DNA from: Ottowia sp.
GTDB taxonomy: Bacteria > Pseudomonadota > Gammaproteobacteria > Burkholderiales > Burkholderiaceae_C
Direction: 5' to 3'
Length of the DNA: 33,390 nucleotides
NCBI GenBank assembly: GCA_017997715.1
Contig: JAGOEM010000011.1
Coordinates: 1-33,390 of the forward strand
The notes under the pieces are model-generated. The model did no database searches. It was given only the letters and a program-made list of their open reading frames with translations, and was not told where the DNA came from. Every line of letters starts with the position of its first letter. Position 1 is the stretch's first letter. The position numbers and the translations under genes are program-made. This document shows positions 8,096-16,375 of the stretch, in pieces.

Positions 8096-8362
8096 CACGG
8101 CATTTTAGAACTCCCCCTTGGGGCCCTAATGCGCCGTCCGCTCTCTTTTTGCGCGCTGCGCGCTTCGGGCGGGGCGGCAACGCGCGTCCCCGCACCAGGT
8201 GCAGCGCCCGCGTTCGTCGGCTTGGCCTGCTGCGCGGGCTTGGGTTGCAGGTTGTGCAGCGCGCGGCTGAGCGGCGGCGAGCATGGATGAGGCTGAGGCC
8301 ATCGCCTGCCAAGGCGAGCCCCGGCCGCTGCCCTTTGCCGTCGCGCCCAACGGATTCAGGGC

Positions 8363-8416
8363 AAAATCGGCCATCCGCGCACTCCCTTGCTGCGCAACCA
8401 GCTATCAAATTCAAAG
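8363..8416 (-). repeat. Interspersed palindromic element, copy 2, at the darP start
   Basis: Reads AAAATCGGCC, then a GC-rich middle (GCGCACTCCCTTGCTGCGCA), then CCAGCTATCAAATTC. It aligns base for base in its outer parts with the copy inside trmJ. It ends five bases before the darP ATG, so the element forms the leader and the ribosome-binding region of darP. Confidence 0.7.
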
Positions 8417-8420
8417 CGCC

Positions 8421-9119
8421 ATGTCCCGTAAACCCAAAAAAGGCTATTTCGTCCGCGGCAAGTTCGTGGCCGAAGGCAGTGAAATGGACGAGGCCCTGCA
8501 GCGCGAAATGCGCGGCGACGGCCCCAGCAAGACCGACCTCAAGGCTCTCAGCACCGAATTGCAGGCGCTGGGCGAAGAGCTGCTCAGCCTGCGCACCGAC
8601 CTGTTCGACGCGCTCGATCTGCCCACCAAGCTGGTGGACGCGCTGCACGAGCTGCGCCGCATCACCAATTTCGAGGGGCGGCGGCGCCAGGCCCAGTTCG
8701 TCGGCAAGCAGATGCGCCTGCTGGACGACGAGCAGGTGGCCGCCGTGCGCGAAGCGCTGGAGGTGCAGCGCAAAGGTTCGGCCAAAGACACGCTGCGCCT
8801 GCACGCGGCAGAAAACTGGCGCGACCGCCTGATTGCCGATGACGATGCGCTGAACGCCTGGGTCAGCCAGTTTCCCGACACCGACATCCAGCAGCTGCGC
8901 GCCCTGGTGCGCCAGGCCCGCAAAGACGCCCCCAGCGCCACCGCCGCAGCGCAGGCCGAAAGCCAAGGCCAGGCGCCGCGCCAGGGCCGCGCCTACCGCG
9001 ATCTGTTCCAGCTGGTGCGCAACACGCTGGAACAGGCCGAGGCTGCGGCCAGCCAGCAGCCGGTGCAGCCCATCGACCCGGATGAGGCAGGATATACCGA
9101 CGATGCGCGCGCCAGATAA
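8421..9119 (+). CDS. darP: Ribosome biogenesis factor DarP (YjgA, DUF615)
   Basis: DarP (dual-action ribosomal protein, formerly YjgA) binds pre-50S particles and helps late assembly of the large subunit near the peptidyl transferase centre. The product has 232 residues, longer than the E. coli protein (about 183). The extra length lies in a C-terminal tail rich in Ala and Gln (from about residue 170). The core motifs are SRKPKKGYF at the start, LDLPTKLVDALHELRRITNFEGRRRQ, QFVGKQMRLLD and a WRDRLIADDDALNAWV segment. The ATG at 8421 gives the expected start; the frame is open further upstream but encodes no homologous sequence. A repeat element sits just before it, and a partial copy begins at its stop. 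Confidence 0.93.
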   Translation: MSRKPKKGYFVRGKFVAEGSEMDEALQREMRGDGPSKTDLKALSTELQALGEELLSLRTDLFDALDLPTKLVDALHELRRITNFEGRRRQAQFVGKQMRLLDDEQVAAVREALEVQRKGSAKDTLRLHAAENWRDRLIADDDALNAWVSQFPDTDIQQLRALVRQARKDAPSATAAAQAESQGQAPRQGRAYRDLFQLVRNTLEQAEAAASQQPVQPIDPDEAGYTDDARAR

Positions 9120-9144
9120 GCGCTGGCAGCTATGAATTGAATAG
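9108..9144 (-). repeat. Interspersed palindromic element, partial copy 3
   Basis: AAGCGCTGGCAGCTATGAATTGAATAG matches the AT-rich half and one arm of the hairpin; the other arm is only loosely present in the end of darP (GCGCGCCAGAT). It spans the darP stop and fills the gap to mog. Confidence 0.5.
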
Positions 9145-9154
9145 TGATCAAGCC

Positions 9155-9754
9155 ATGAGCGACACCCCGCCAGACGCCGTCACCATCGGCATCGTCTCGA
9201 TCAGCGACCGCGCCTCCAGCGGCGCCTATGAAGACAAAGGCCTGCCCGCGCTGCAGGCATGGCTGACACGCGCGCTGCGCAACCGCATCACCTTTGCCCC
9301 GCGCCTGATCCCCGACGAACAGGCCACCATCAGCCAGACGCTGATTGACCTGGTGGATGCCGGCTGCGCCCTGGTGCTGACCACCGGCGGCACCGGCCCG
9401 GCCCCGCGCGACGTAACACCCGAAGCCACGCTGGCCGTGGCCGACAAGGAAATGCCAGGCTTTGGCGAACAGATGCGCCAGATCAGCCTGGCCTTTGTGC
9501 CCACCGCCATCCTGAGCCGCCAGGTCGCCGTGGTGCGTGGCCGCGCGCTGATCATCAACCTGCCCGGCCAGCCCAAGGCCATTGCCGAAACGCTGGAAGG
9601 CCTGAAAGCCGCCGACGGCACGCAGCAGGTGCACGGCATCTTTGCCGCCGTGCCCTATTGCATCGACCTGATCGGCGGGCCATACCTGGAAACGGACGAC
9701 GCGGTGTGCAAGGCCTTTCGGCCAAAGAACGCGGTGCGCCCGGCGCGCGGCTGA
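9155..9754 (+). CDS. mog: Molybdopterin adenylyltransferase
   Basis: Mog activates molybdopterin by adenylation before molybdenum insertion, a cytosolic step of molybdenum cofactor synthesis. The 199-residue product has the family length. It begins VTIGIVSISDRASSGAYEDKG, then carries the nucleotide-binding TTGGTGPAPRDVTPEAT motif and the INLPGQPKAIAE motif that close the active site in the MoaB/Mog/MogA family. The ATG at 9155 is preferred over a TTG at 9137. It follows darP in the same direction 35 bases downstream. No other molybdenum genes are in the window. Confidence 0.93.
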   Translation: MSDTPPDAVTIGIVSISDRASSGAYEDKGLPALQAWLTRALRNRITFAPRLIPDEQATISQTLIDLVDAGCALVLTTGGTGPAPRDVTPEATLAVADKEMPGFGEQMRQISLAFVPTAILSRQVAVVRGRALIINLPGQPKAIAETLEGLKAADGTQQVHGIFAAVPYCIDLIGGPYLETDDAVCKAFRPKNAVRPARG

Positions 9755-9771
9755 TAGCGCACTGCCGCGTG

Positions 9772-9803
9772 GCGGCGTGGCGTGGCGTGGAGTGGAGTGG
9801 CGG
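9772..9803 (+). repeat. Low-complexity GGCGTGGCGTGG / GGAGTGGAGTGG tract
   Basis: Short tandem pentamers (GCGTG, then GAGTG) just after mog. With the CAGCAC triplet run near 9950-9968, this gap (9755-10037) holds low-complexity DNA and one palindromic element but no gene that I can support. Confidence 0.5.
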
Positions 9804-9979
9804 CGCAGCGTGCGCTTTCAAATTTCCAACCTGCCTTTGCGCCGCAACGGCTGATGAAGCCACGGTCCGCTGCACTGCGCTGCGGGGCGCGGCCATCGCT
9901 GCGCAGCCTCGGGTTCAGCGCGCAGCAACAGTAAAAAAATCGGCCGCCACCAGCACCAGCACCAGCAAGGCGCGACAAC

Positions 9980-10033
9980 GCTATCCTATCAATAGCTGCC
10001 AGCGCCCATCCAGCGGGCGCTGTCGGCCTGAAA
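9980..10033 (+). repeat. Interspersed palindromic element, copy 4
   Basis: GCTATCCTATCAATAGCTGCC is followed by AGCGCCC / GGGCGCT, a perfect hairpin, and TCGGCCTGAAA. It lies between convergent mog and the IPTL-CTERM gene and stops four bases short of the latter's stop codon. Confidence 0.8.
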
Positions 10034-10037
10034 CACC

Positions 10038-12896
10038 TCAAACCCGACGCTGACGCAAGCGCACCCCGCCCACCATCGCCGCCAGCGCAGCCAACAGCAT
10101 CAACGCCCAGGTGCCCAGCGCAGGCACGGCCACCGTGCCCGCCGGGGTCGTCGGCCCCGTGGGGTCGCTGATGGCGCCATCCGCCGCGTCACCGTCGCCA
10201 CGGCCACCGTCGGTCACGCTGAAGGTGGCGGTCTGGCCGGCCACGCTCAAGCCATCGGGCTCAAAGTAGTCCAGCGGTGCACCAACGGCAGGGCTGCCGT
10301 ACTTGGTGTAGCCGGTCACCGGCTGCGGCCAGTTCACGGTCATCGTCACGGTGCTGCCGGTGGTGCAGCCCACCACGCGGAAGCGGAACATGCCCTGCGG
10401 CAGGGCCTGGCCGGGAGGTGGTGCGGCCGGCGCGGCGATGAAGCCGGTCTGGGCCATGTCAAAGCGGCAGGCGGGGCCGCCGCCGACAAAGCTGGCACTG
10501 CCCATGCCGCCCGGCGCGCCAGGCATTGGCACGATGGAGCCTTCCACATATGGCGCGCAGGTCACCGCCACGTTGGTGACGTTGGCTGTGGCGTTGCCGC
10601 TGTTCTGGCTTGCGGTGCAGCGCTGGCCATCGGGCTGTGCCGCCACGGTCACCGCATACGGGTTGCCGTGGCTGACGGCAGCGCCAAAGGTGAACGGCCC
10701 ATTGGCGGCCATCGCGCTATCGTCCGCGCCGTTGTTCTGCAGCACCAGGCCGCTGCCGGTCAGGTCACTGACCGTGCCGCCGATGGTGTAGGTGTTGACC
10801 ACGCAGTCGACCGCCACGTTGGTCACGCTGGCGGTGGCGCTGCCACTGCCGTTGCTCACGCTGCAGGTGTAGCCGGCCGGCTGCGCTGACACGGTGACGG
10901 CATAGGCCTGGTTGTAGCCCAGTGTTTGGCTGAAGGCGAAGGGGCCATCGGCCGCCACGCTGATGGTTTCACCGTGGTTGGTCAATTGCAGCCCGCCGCC
11001 TGCCAGGCCGGTGGCCCTGCCGCTCAGTGTGTAGCGATCGCTGGTGCAATTGACTTGCACGCCCGTCACGTTGGCCATCAGGTTGCTGCCTGTGCCGTTG
11101 CTGACCACGCAGGTTTGACCGGGCGGAGCGGACTGCACGGTCACGCTGTAAGACCCGCCTTGAACCACACCGGTGGCAAAGGTGAAAGGCACGCTGCCGG
11201 GCAGCGACAAGGTGTCGCCGCCGTTGTTGAGCAATGTCACTGGGCCGCTGGCGCCGTTGATGGTGCCGCCCACGGTGAAGGTGATGGCGCGGAACACCGC
11301 GGATGCGGTCTGGCTGGTGCCCAGCGCCAGCGTGCAGCTGCTGCCGGCAGTGCCCTGGCAGGCGCCGCCCCAGCTGGCCAGTTCGCTGTTCGCGTTGGCA
11401 AAGGCCCGGATGGTGACGCTGCCCGAGCCGGTGGCGCTGCAGGCGCCGCTGGCCTGCGTTGTGCACGTTGGGCCGTTGGTGGTGGCCAGGTAGCCGGGGC
11501 CGCTGTGCGACAGGCTCAGCGTCGACACCGGGGCCGTGCGCTCCACCGCGCCCTGCGTGCAATTTTGCCCCGCCGCACGCGGCTGGCCGCGCTGGTCCGT
11601 CGCCGGGCAGTTGACCGCCGCACCCAGCGCCAGCACCGGACTGGTGACGGCAGGAAGCATGGTCTGGCCAAAACCGCCGTTGTTGGCCAGCGCAGCCAGC
11701 TGCGGGTCGGCAGTGCTGATGTCGCTGCAGGCGGGCGCCGCGCAAGTCTGCTGCAGGGTCGTGCTGGTCACGGTGGCGGTGGCCGAGCCCTCAGCGTAGA
11801 TGTCCGCCCCGCTCCTTGCCTGGTTGGCCCAGAAGAGGCTGTTGGTGATGACTGGCGTGGCTCGGCGGCCCGTGGCGTAAATGGCCCCGCCAAGCTGGTT
11901 GGTACCGGTCGCCTGGTTGCCGCTGAAGGTGACCTGGTTCAGCCGCAGCGCACTGGCGCCCGAAAGCGCACTGATGTAAATGGCGCCCCCATAAGAGATC
12001 GGGTTGGTCGCCGGAGCGATGGCAAGGTTGCCTGAAAACGTGGCATTGGTGATCACCGGGCTGGCAATGCCGCCAGAGCCACCGGTTGACAAATGGATTG
12101 CCCCACCCCTGGCGGCCTGGTTGCCTACGAAGGTGGCGTTGCTGATGGTCGGGCTGGCCGTGCCACTCGTCTGCCCGTTGCTGTCCACAGAGACATAGAT
12201 GGCGCCGCCAGTGGTCCACACGGCCACCGGCGTTCGGGCGCCGTTGCCGTCAAACACCACATCGGTCAGCGTGGGACTGGCGTTACCACGGGTCTGCGCA
12301 TCCAAAAACAACGCACCGCCGAAGTCGGCAAAGTTGGCCACAAACCGCACCTGACGGATCGTTGGATTGCAGGTGCGGTTTTGCGTCAGCGCGGGCTGGG
12401 CGCTGCCCATCGCCTTGCACTGAATGCCGCCACCCCAGAAAGCACGGCCCCGGGTGATAGTGAGCCCCTCGATGACGGTTGCACTGGTGATGGAGCCGGT
12501 GGTCGCGGAGTTGCCGGTCGTGCCGTCAATGACGAGCACCTGCCGCAGGTCCTCCCCATCCAGCACGGTGACGCTGGCATCTATCGGTGTGGCGCGTTCC
12601 GTGCTGGCGATCTCGTTGCCCTCAAAGCCACCGTACAGCTGCAGGTTGCGTGTGATCTGGAAGGCGATGGTGCCGGTGCCGGTGTACGTGCCCTTGGCCA
12701 CCCAGATTTCGGTGCAAGCGCTGCGTGCCAGCGCGCTCGCCAGCGTGGTGGGCTGCCGCCAGTCTGCGCCCGCGTTGCCTGCGGCCCCGTCCGTCGTCAC
12801 GCGACAGATATCGGCCCAGGCGGGCAAGGCCGCCAGCGCCAGCGCGGCGATGCCGCCCCGCACCAGGTGGCGCGACCAGTTGATCCAGCTGCTCAT
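10038..12896 (-). CDS. Large secreted IPTL-CTERM protein with beta-helix and three tandem repeats
   Basis: A 952-residue exported protein. Residues 1-28 form a signal peptide (ending LAALPAWA). About 30-450 is a right-handed parallel beta-helix of pectate-lyase/choice-of-anchor-Q type, with recurring GGAIY, NATFSGN and ASPxITN turns. About 538-785 contains three tandem units of roughly 80 residues, each with a start like YTIGGTV, a PFTFG centre, YAVTV and a Cys pair. Next comes a domain like 'choice-of-anchor U' (RVVGCTTGSTVTMTVNWPQP, then DGGRGDGDAADGAISDP). The C-terminus has VPALGTWAL, a hydrophobic span and RLRQRRV. That tail is a variant of the IPTL-CTERM sorting signal. The ATG has AGGAG upstream. 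It is likely attached to or released from the envelope; the ligand is unknown. No exosortase-like gene is in the window. Confidence 0.88.
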   Translation of the reverse strand: MSSWINWSRHLVRGGIAALALAALPAWADICRVTTDGAAGNAGADWRQPTTLASALARSACTEIWVAKGTYTGTGTIAFQITRNLQLYGGFEGNEIASTERATPIDASVTVLDGEDLRQVLVIDGTTGNSATTGSITSATVIEGLTITRGRAFWGGGIQCKAMGSAQPALTQNRTCNPTIRQVRFVANFADFGGALFLDAQTRGNASPTLTDVVFDGNGARTPVAVWTTGGAIYVSVDSNGQTSGTASPTISNATFVGNQAARGGAIHLSTGGSGGIASPVITNATFSGNLAIAPATNPISYGGAIYISALSGASALRLNQVTFSGNQATGTNQLGGAIYATGRRATPVITNSLFWANQARSGADIYAEGSATATVTSTTLQQTCAAPACSDISTADPQLAALANNGGFGQTMLPAVTSPVLALGAAVNCPATDQRGQPRAAGQNCTQGAVERTAPVSTLSLSHSGPGYLATTNGPTCTTQASGACSATGSGSVTIRAFANANSELASWGGACQGTAGSSCTLALGTSQTASAVFRAITFTVGGTINGASGPVTLLNNGGDTLSLPGSVPFTFATGVVQGGSYSVTVQSAPPGQTCVVSNGTGSNLMANVTGVQVNCTSDRYTLSGRATGLAGGGLQLTNHGETISVAADGPFAFSQTLGYNQAYAVTVSAQPAGYTCSVSNGSGSATASVTNVAVDCVVNTYTIGGTVSDLTGSGLVLQNNGADDSAMAANGPFTFGAAVSHGNPYAVTVAAQPDGQRCTASQNSGNATANVTNVAVTCAPYVEGSIVPMPGAPGGMGSASFVGGGPACRFDMAQTGFIAAPAAPPPGQALPQGMFRFRVVGCTTGSTVTMTVNWPQPVTGYTKYGSPAVGAPLDYFEPDGLSVAGQTATFSVTDGGRGDGDAADGAISDPTGPTTPAGTVAVPALGTWALMLLAALAAMVGGVRLRQRRV
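10553..11285 (-). repeat. Three tandem ~245-bp coding repeats in the IPTL-CTERM gene
   Basis: Approximate units 11285-11040, 11039-10797 and 10796-10553 each encode about 80 residues with the shared frame ...GGTV, LxNNG, PFxF, YxVTV, GxxC, NVTxVxVxC. The protein repeats are clearly related but their DNA has diverged. Boundaries are approximate. Two conserved cysteines per unit suggest a disulphide in each module. Confidence 0.75.
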
Positions 12897-13423
12897 GAAT
12901 GCTCCTCAGGTTCTGATGCGCCTTGGCCAGCGCCGCGCAGGCGGCCGTGGCACGGCCAGGCGAATGAACCAAAGGTAGCCGACCTGTGAGCATTTGTATG
13001 TCGCCCAAACGGGCGACAAAGCCACAGTGGATGAAGCCCGCGCTTGCTACAAACCTAGAAGCATTCAGCATTCAGCAAGGCAAAGGAAGATGGCCGAATC
13101 CATTCCATATCCGCCATCCACCCAGCCCGGCAAGCTGTTGGGTGACGACAGGGGCACATCAGCCCACCCAAACAGCGGTCGCCGCCAGCAGTCGCCCAAA
13201 AGGTGCGGCAGCGCAAACCCGTGCAACGGAGCGTCAACGGACCGGGACGCTGCGGCACGCGGCAACCCTGCGTGCGATTGTTCGCACGTTGGCTGCGCGC
13301 GCCAGCCGCCATCACGGGCTGGCTGCGATACTGCAAGAGCGCTGCCCGCCAAGCGGGGCCAAGCGCCGACACATAACCACAAGCACTGAATTTCGGCAGC
13401 CACAGGGAGGCGGCCCGTACAAC
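12897..13423. other. 527-bp gap without a supported gene
   Basis: Lies between two divergent genes, so it should hold both promoters. It contains a perfect 8-bp inverted repeat, TGTCGCCC (12999-13006) and GGGCGACA (13011-13018), with a 4-base loop. Open frames cross it on both strands, but none has a ribosome site, family likeness or coherent composition. I see no palindromic element of the interspersed family here. Confidence 0.5.
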
Positions 13424-14479
13424 ATGAAGACATACTTGATTTATGGCGCCGGGCACCTGGCGCTGCTCGCTCTGCTGCTCACGCTGTACTGGAAGAACCG
13501 ACGTCAGAAAAAACAGCAAGATCAGTTGGTCAGCAAGCTGCGCGGCCAGCATTTCTGGCGCATCAACCTGGCACGGCCAGCGTTCTTCCAGCGTTGGCTG
13601 CGACTGATGCCAGGCGAGGCCAAGGGCGTGCTGATCGACGATGGCGATGCTTTTCGCATCAAGGGGTTCTGGCTGAAGGACAACCGCGCGTTTGATTCGC
13701 GCATTCCCAAGTCGTCCGCTGCCGTGGAATGGCTGGGCAACCAAAGCCTGCGCTCAGGCAACCTGCATTGGGCGCAACTGACCACACCCAAGGGTCCGCT
13801 GCTGTTCAGTGCGGACACGGGCATGTACGCCCTGCCCTCGCGCGAGGCGCTGGCCGACATCTTCCGCGCGGCCTTTCCTGACTACCCGCTGGGCGCCTCG
13901 CAAACCGCCGACTTCGCGCTGGAAAAAAACCCGCGCAGCCTGGGCACGGCGATCCTGTTTCTGGCGCTGATGGCCTTTGCGCTGTTGGACACCTTTGTGT
14001 TCAACCCCCTGGAGGTGCCAGATGTGCAGATTGGCTGGATCTTGGGCAACCCGTTGACATGGGTGAGCGTGATTGTTCTGGCCGGTGCACTGGGCTTCGG
14101 CCTGTACCGGTTTCTGACCGCTGCCAGCGTTCCATCACGGGAATCGTGGGCGCTGACCTTCATGACCACCTTGATGGTTCTGGCCGCTGCCCTGCCTTTG
14201 GCCAAGCGCGTGGATCAGCTGTTGGCCAGCGAAGCAGCGCGGCCTTATGCCTACCGCGTCGCACAGCCCAACCGGCTGGAACCCGTTGATACCAAGCTCG
14301 GCTTGCCGCCCCTGATGTTTCCGCGCATGCGCGATTACTGGACCGACTACGGCGTGGGCAAAGAGGTGCAAGTGCCCTACCTGCGCGGCCCTATGGGGCT
14401 GTGGCAGCTGGACCACGACCAGTTCGGCCCGCCGATCCGCGCCTACTACGAGAAGAAAGATGCGGCGGCTGGACGATAG
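13424..14479 (+). CDS. Unrecognised membrane protein
   Basis: I do not recognise the family. The 351-residue product has a first hydrophobic segment (about residues 3-21), followed by a basic stretch (WKNRRQKKQQ). A soluble part of about 140 residues follows, then three hydrophobic spans near 166-185, 205-225 and 243-262, and a C-terminal soluble part of about 90 residues with several WTDYG/PRMRDYW-type aromatic patches. The ATG at 13424 is chosen because CAGGGAGG lies about 12 bases upstream and the N-terminal span starts there; the frame continues far upstream without sense. The soluble part between span 1 and span 2 could face either side. It is divergent from the IPTL-CTERM gene. No function is claimed. 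Confidence 0.75.
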   Translation: MKTYLIYGAGHLALLALLLTLYWKNRRQKKQQDQLVSKLRGQHFWRINLARPAFFQRWLRLMPGEAKGVLIDDGDAFRIKGFWLKDNRAFDSRIPKSSAAVEWLGNQSLRSGNLHWAQLTTPKGPLLFSADTGMYALPSREALADIFRAAFPDYPLGASQTADFALEKNPRSLGTAILFLALMAFALLDTFVFNPLEVPDVQIGWILGNPLTWVSVIVLAGALGFGLYRFLTAASVPSRESWALTFMTTLMVLAAALPLAKRVDQLLASEAARPYAYRVAQPNRLEPVDTKLGLPPLMFPRMRDYWTDYGVGKEVQVPYLRGPMGLWQLDHDQFGPPIRAYYEKKDAAAGR

Positions 14480-14487
14480 CCGGCTGG

Positions 14488-14553
14488 TTTAAGACACGAA
14501 TTAGCCGCCAGCGCGCAATGGCGCGGCGCGAGCAGCTACTGTTTGGATAGCAT
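14488..14553 (-). repeat. Interspersed palindromic element, copy 5
   Basis: AATTAGCCGCCAGCGCGC, then a mirror arm GCGCGGCGCG, then AGCAGCTACTGTTTGGATAGC. A diverged copy just downstream of the membrane protein gene. Confidence 0.6.
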
Positions 14554-14642
14554 ACGTCGATCTGCTGCTGCGGTGCTGGCAGGCTTGCTTGAGGGGTTTG
14601 TTCCGCAACAACCCAGCCAGCGGCCCTGGCAGTCATGTACGA

Positions 14643-14698
14643 CCTGCCGCCTGTCAGGTTGCGATGGCCGCGAACCTGCGTTCAGGCGGTGCGGCAGG
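14643..14698. other. Two-tier stem-loop between two palindromic elements
   Basis: Outer stem: CCTGCCGCCTG (14643-14653) pairs with CAGGC...GGCAGG (14683-14698) with a 5-base bulge. Inner stem: CAGGTT (14655-14660) pairs with AACCTG (14673-14678). The loop has 12 bases. The structure is flanked on each side by a palindromic element, in a gap of 372 bases (14480-14851) with no gene. Confidence 0.5.
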
Positions 14699-14739
14699 CA
14701 GCTTCGGCGAGAACGGCACCCGAACCGCACGCAACAAAC

Positions 14740-14790
14740 GCTATTGAATTGAAAGCTGCCGGCGCCCATCTGCATTGCGCTGCAGCCTGA
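14740..14790 (+). repeat. Interspersed palindromic element, copy 6
   Basis: GCTATTGAATTGAAAGCTGCC, then GGCGCCCATCTGCATTGCGC, then TGCAGCC. A full-length copy about 60 bases beyond the lipoprotein stop. Confidence 0.75.
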
Positions 14791-14851
14791 TTGGATCAAT
14801 GACCGAAGCCAGGCGCGCCAATCATGGCGCCGTCGTTTCGTCGCGAAAGCC

Positions 14852-15316
14852 TCAGTCAGCGGTACAGAAACGGGAAGCTTCGGTGATTTGGCTGCGCGAT
14901 GCTTGTCTGGCGCGCAGCGCCACCGTTCGCCCATCTTGGGTACGCACGTCGAGGGTGCAGCGTTGGCCATCCAACGCAAGGCGCGCCGCATAGCGCTGGC
15001 CTGGCAGCGGCGTGAACGTGGCGATCATGAAGCAGGCGCGGCGCGTGTCGGTGTTTAACGTCTCTACCGAAAAGGACAGCGGTGTGCCCGCAGGCACTTT
15101 GACGGTCGACGCGGTCACCACGCGCCTGCCCTGGCATTCTCGATGGTCGTCGTACAGGCGCAGGTTGACTTTTTGGCCAGCAGGCTGCACCACGGTCAGC
15201 TGGGCGGCCGGGCCGCTGGTGGGTTCCACGTAGTCGTTGTGAACCACCGCGCAGCCGGCGCTGCCCAAGACCAGTGCGGCGGCAGCGGCGGCGGCAAGCG
15301 CGCTGATTGATTGCAT
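14852..15316 (-). CDS. Small putative lipoprotein
   Basis: A 154-residue protein with a long Ala-rich signal and the lipobox LGSAGC, with Cys22 as the lipidation site. The mature part has four cysteines (in ECQG, RACF, RCTL and RFCTAD), enough for two disulphides, and a beta-rich pattern (VNLRLYDD, GTPLSFSVETL, RYAARLALDGQRC). I do not recognise a named family. The ATG at 15316 lies 23 bases behind the cysE stop, so it is probably the last gene of a trmJ-cysE-lipoprotein transcript. Residue 20 (Ala) rather than Asp follows no inner-membrane retention rule visible here; position +2 after Cys is Ala, which favours outer-membrane sorting. Confidence 0.72.
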   Translation of the reverse strand: MQSISALAAAAAAALVLGSAGCAVVHNDYVEPTSGPAAQLTVVQPAGQKVNLRLYDDHRECQGRRVVTASTVKVPAGTPLSFSVETLNTDTRRACFMIATFTPLPGQRYAARLALDGQRCTLDVRTQDGRTVALRARQASRSQITEASRFCTAD

Positions 15317-15339
15317 CAGTTAATCGCCCCCAAAAGAGG

Positions 15340-16110
15340 CTACTTGCCCACCAAGTCGTTCAACTTGCCGGCTTCAAAGCTTTCTTCCAGCGCGGCTTCC
15401 TTGGGCACGCAGTCGGGATCCTGCTTGCCGGCCAGGCGTTCCACCGCTTGCCACAGCAGCGCGATCTGGTGTTCCTGGCTGGCGGTGCCGTCGATCAGGC
15501 CGCGCAGGGCCAGGCTGACGGGGTCGTCGCTGCTGGTGACGCCGTAGGCTGAAAAGCCCAGCTTGGCGGCGGCTTCTTCGCGGCGCGCGTCGGCGTCGGC
15601 CTGGATGATGCGGGCGGGGTTGCCCACTGCGGTGGCGCCGGGGGGCACGGGTTTGGTGACCACCGCGTTCGACCCCACCTTGGCGCCGTCGCCCACGGTG
15701 AAGCCGCCCAGCACCTGGCTGTTGGCGCCGACGATGACGCCCTTGCCCAGCGTGGGGTGGCGCTTGCTGCCCTTGGTCAGCGATGTGCCGCCCAGCGTGA
15801 CGCCCTGGTAGATGGTGCAGTCGTCGCCGATTTCGGCGGTCTCGCCGATCACCACGCCCATACCGTGGTCGATGAAGACGCGCTGGCCAATGGTGGCGCC
15901 GGGGTGGATTTCGATGCCCGTGAGAAAGCGGCCCCAGTGCGATATCCAGCGCGCCAGCCAGAACCAGCGTCGCAGCCACAGCCCGTGCGCCACGCGGTGC
16001 AGCACCAGGGCGTGAAAGCCGGGGTAGGAAAACACCACGTCCCACACGCTGCGCGCGGCGGGGTCACGCTCAAGAATGGCGTGGGTGTAAGAGCGGATGC
16101 GCTGGAACAT
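15340..16110 (-). CDS. cysE: Serine O-acetyltransferase
   Basis: Acetylates L-serine with acetyl-CoA to O-acetylserine, the first step of cysteine synthesis, in the cytosol. The 256-residue product has the short N-terminal helical domain ([21 protein letters not shown]), then the left-handed beta-helix of hexapeptide repeats ([25 protein letters not shown]... GVTLGG). It carries the catalytic His-Asp region HPGA and DHGMG, and the [12 protein letters not shown] turn. A C-terminal tail of about 75 residues goes beyond the hexapeptide core. The ATG at 16110 is chosen over an upstream TTG at 16140. It follows trmJ in the same direction. No cysK or isc genes lie beside it. Confidence 0.96.
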   Translation of the reverse strand: MFQRIRSYTHAILERDPAARSVWDVVFSYPGFHALVLHRVAHGLWLRRWFWLARWISHWGRFLTGIEIHPGATIGQRVFIDHGMGVVIGETAEIGDDCTIYQGVTLGGTSLTKGSKRHPTLGKGVIVGANSQVLGGFTVGDGAKVGSNAVVTKPVPPGATAVGNPARIIQADADARREEAAAKLGFSAYGVTSSDDPVSLALRGLIDGTASQEHQIALLWQAVERLAGKQDPDCVPKEAALEESFEAGKLNDLVGK

Positions 16111-16375
16111 GGTCGGCTGCGAGTCTAACGCCGCTGTCAACCGGGTGCAGGCGACGCTGGGGGGTGCCTCTATTCACCCGCGCCCGCGCATTCCGCCCGG
16201 CGGGCCGGCCGCGGATCGCCGCACCATGTGGCGCCCAAGCGTCCTTGTCCGACGCCTGCTGCGTGGAACCCCGCATCGGACAACGCTGTACCGCTTGCGC
16301 GATCTGCGCCAACGCCATGGCATGTACGAGATGCCCGGCCCAACCCCTCAGCGGCGGCGACGGTTGCTTCTGGTG

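Noticed and set aside
12986-13423. Upstream extension of the membrane protein gene
   Set aside because: The frame is open, but the added residues lack any pattern and the ribosome site and first membrane span fit the ATG at 13424.
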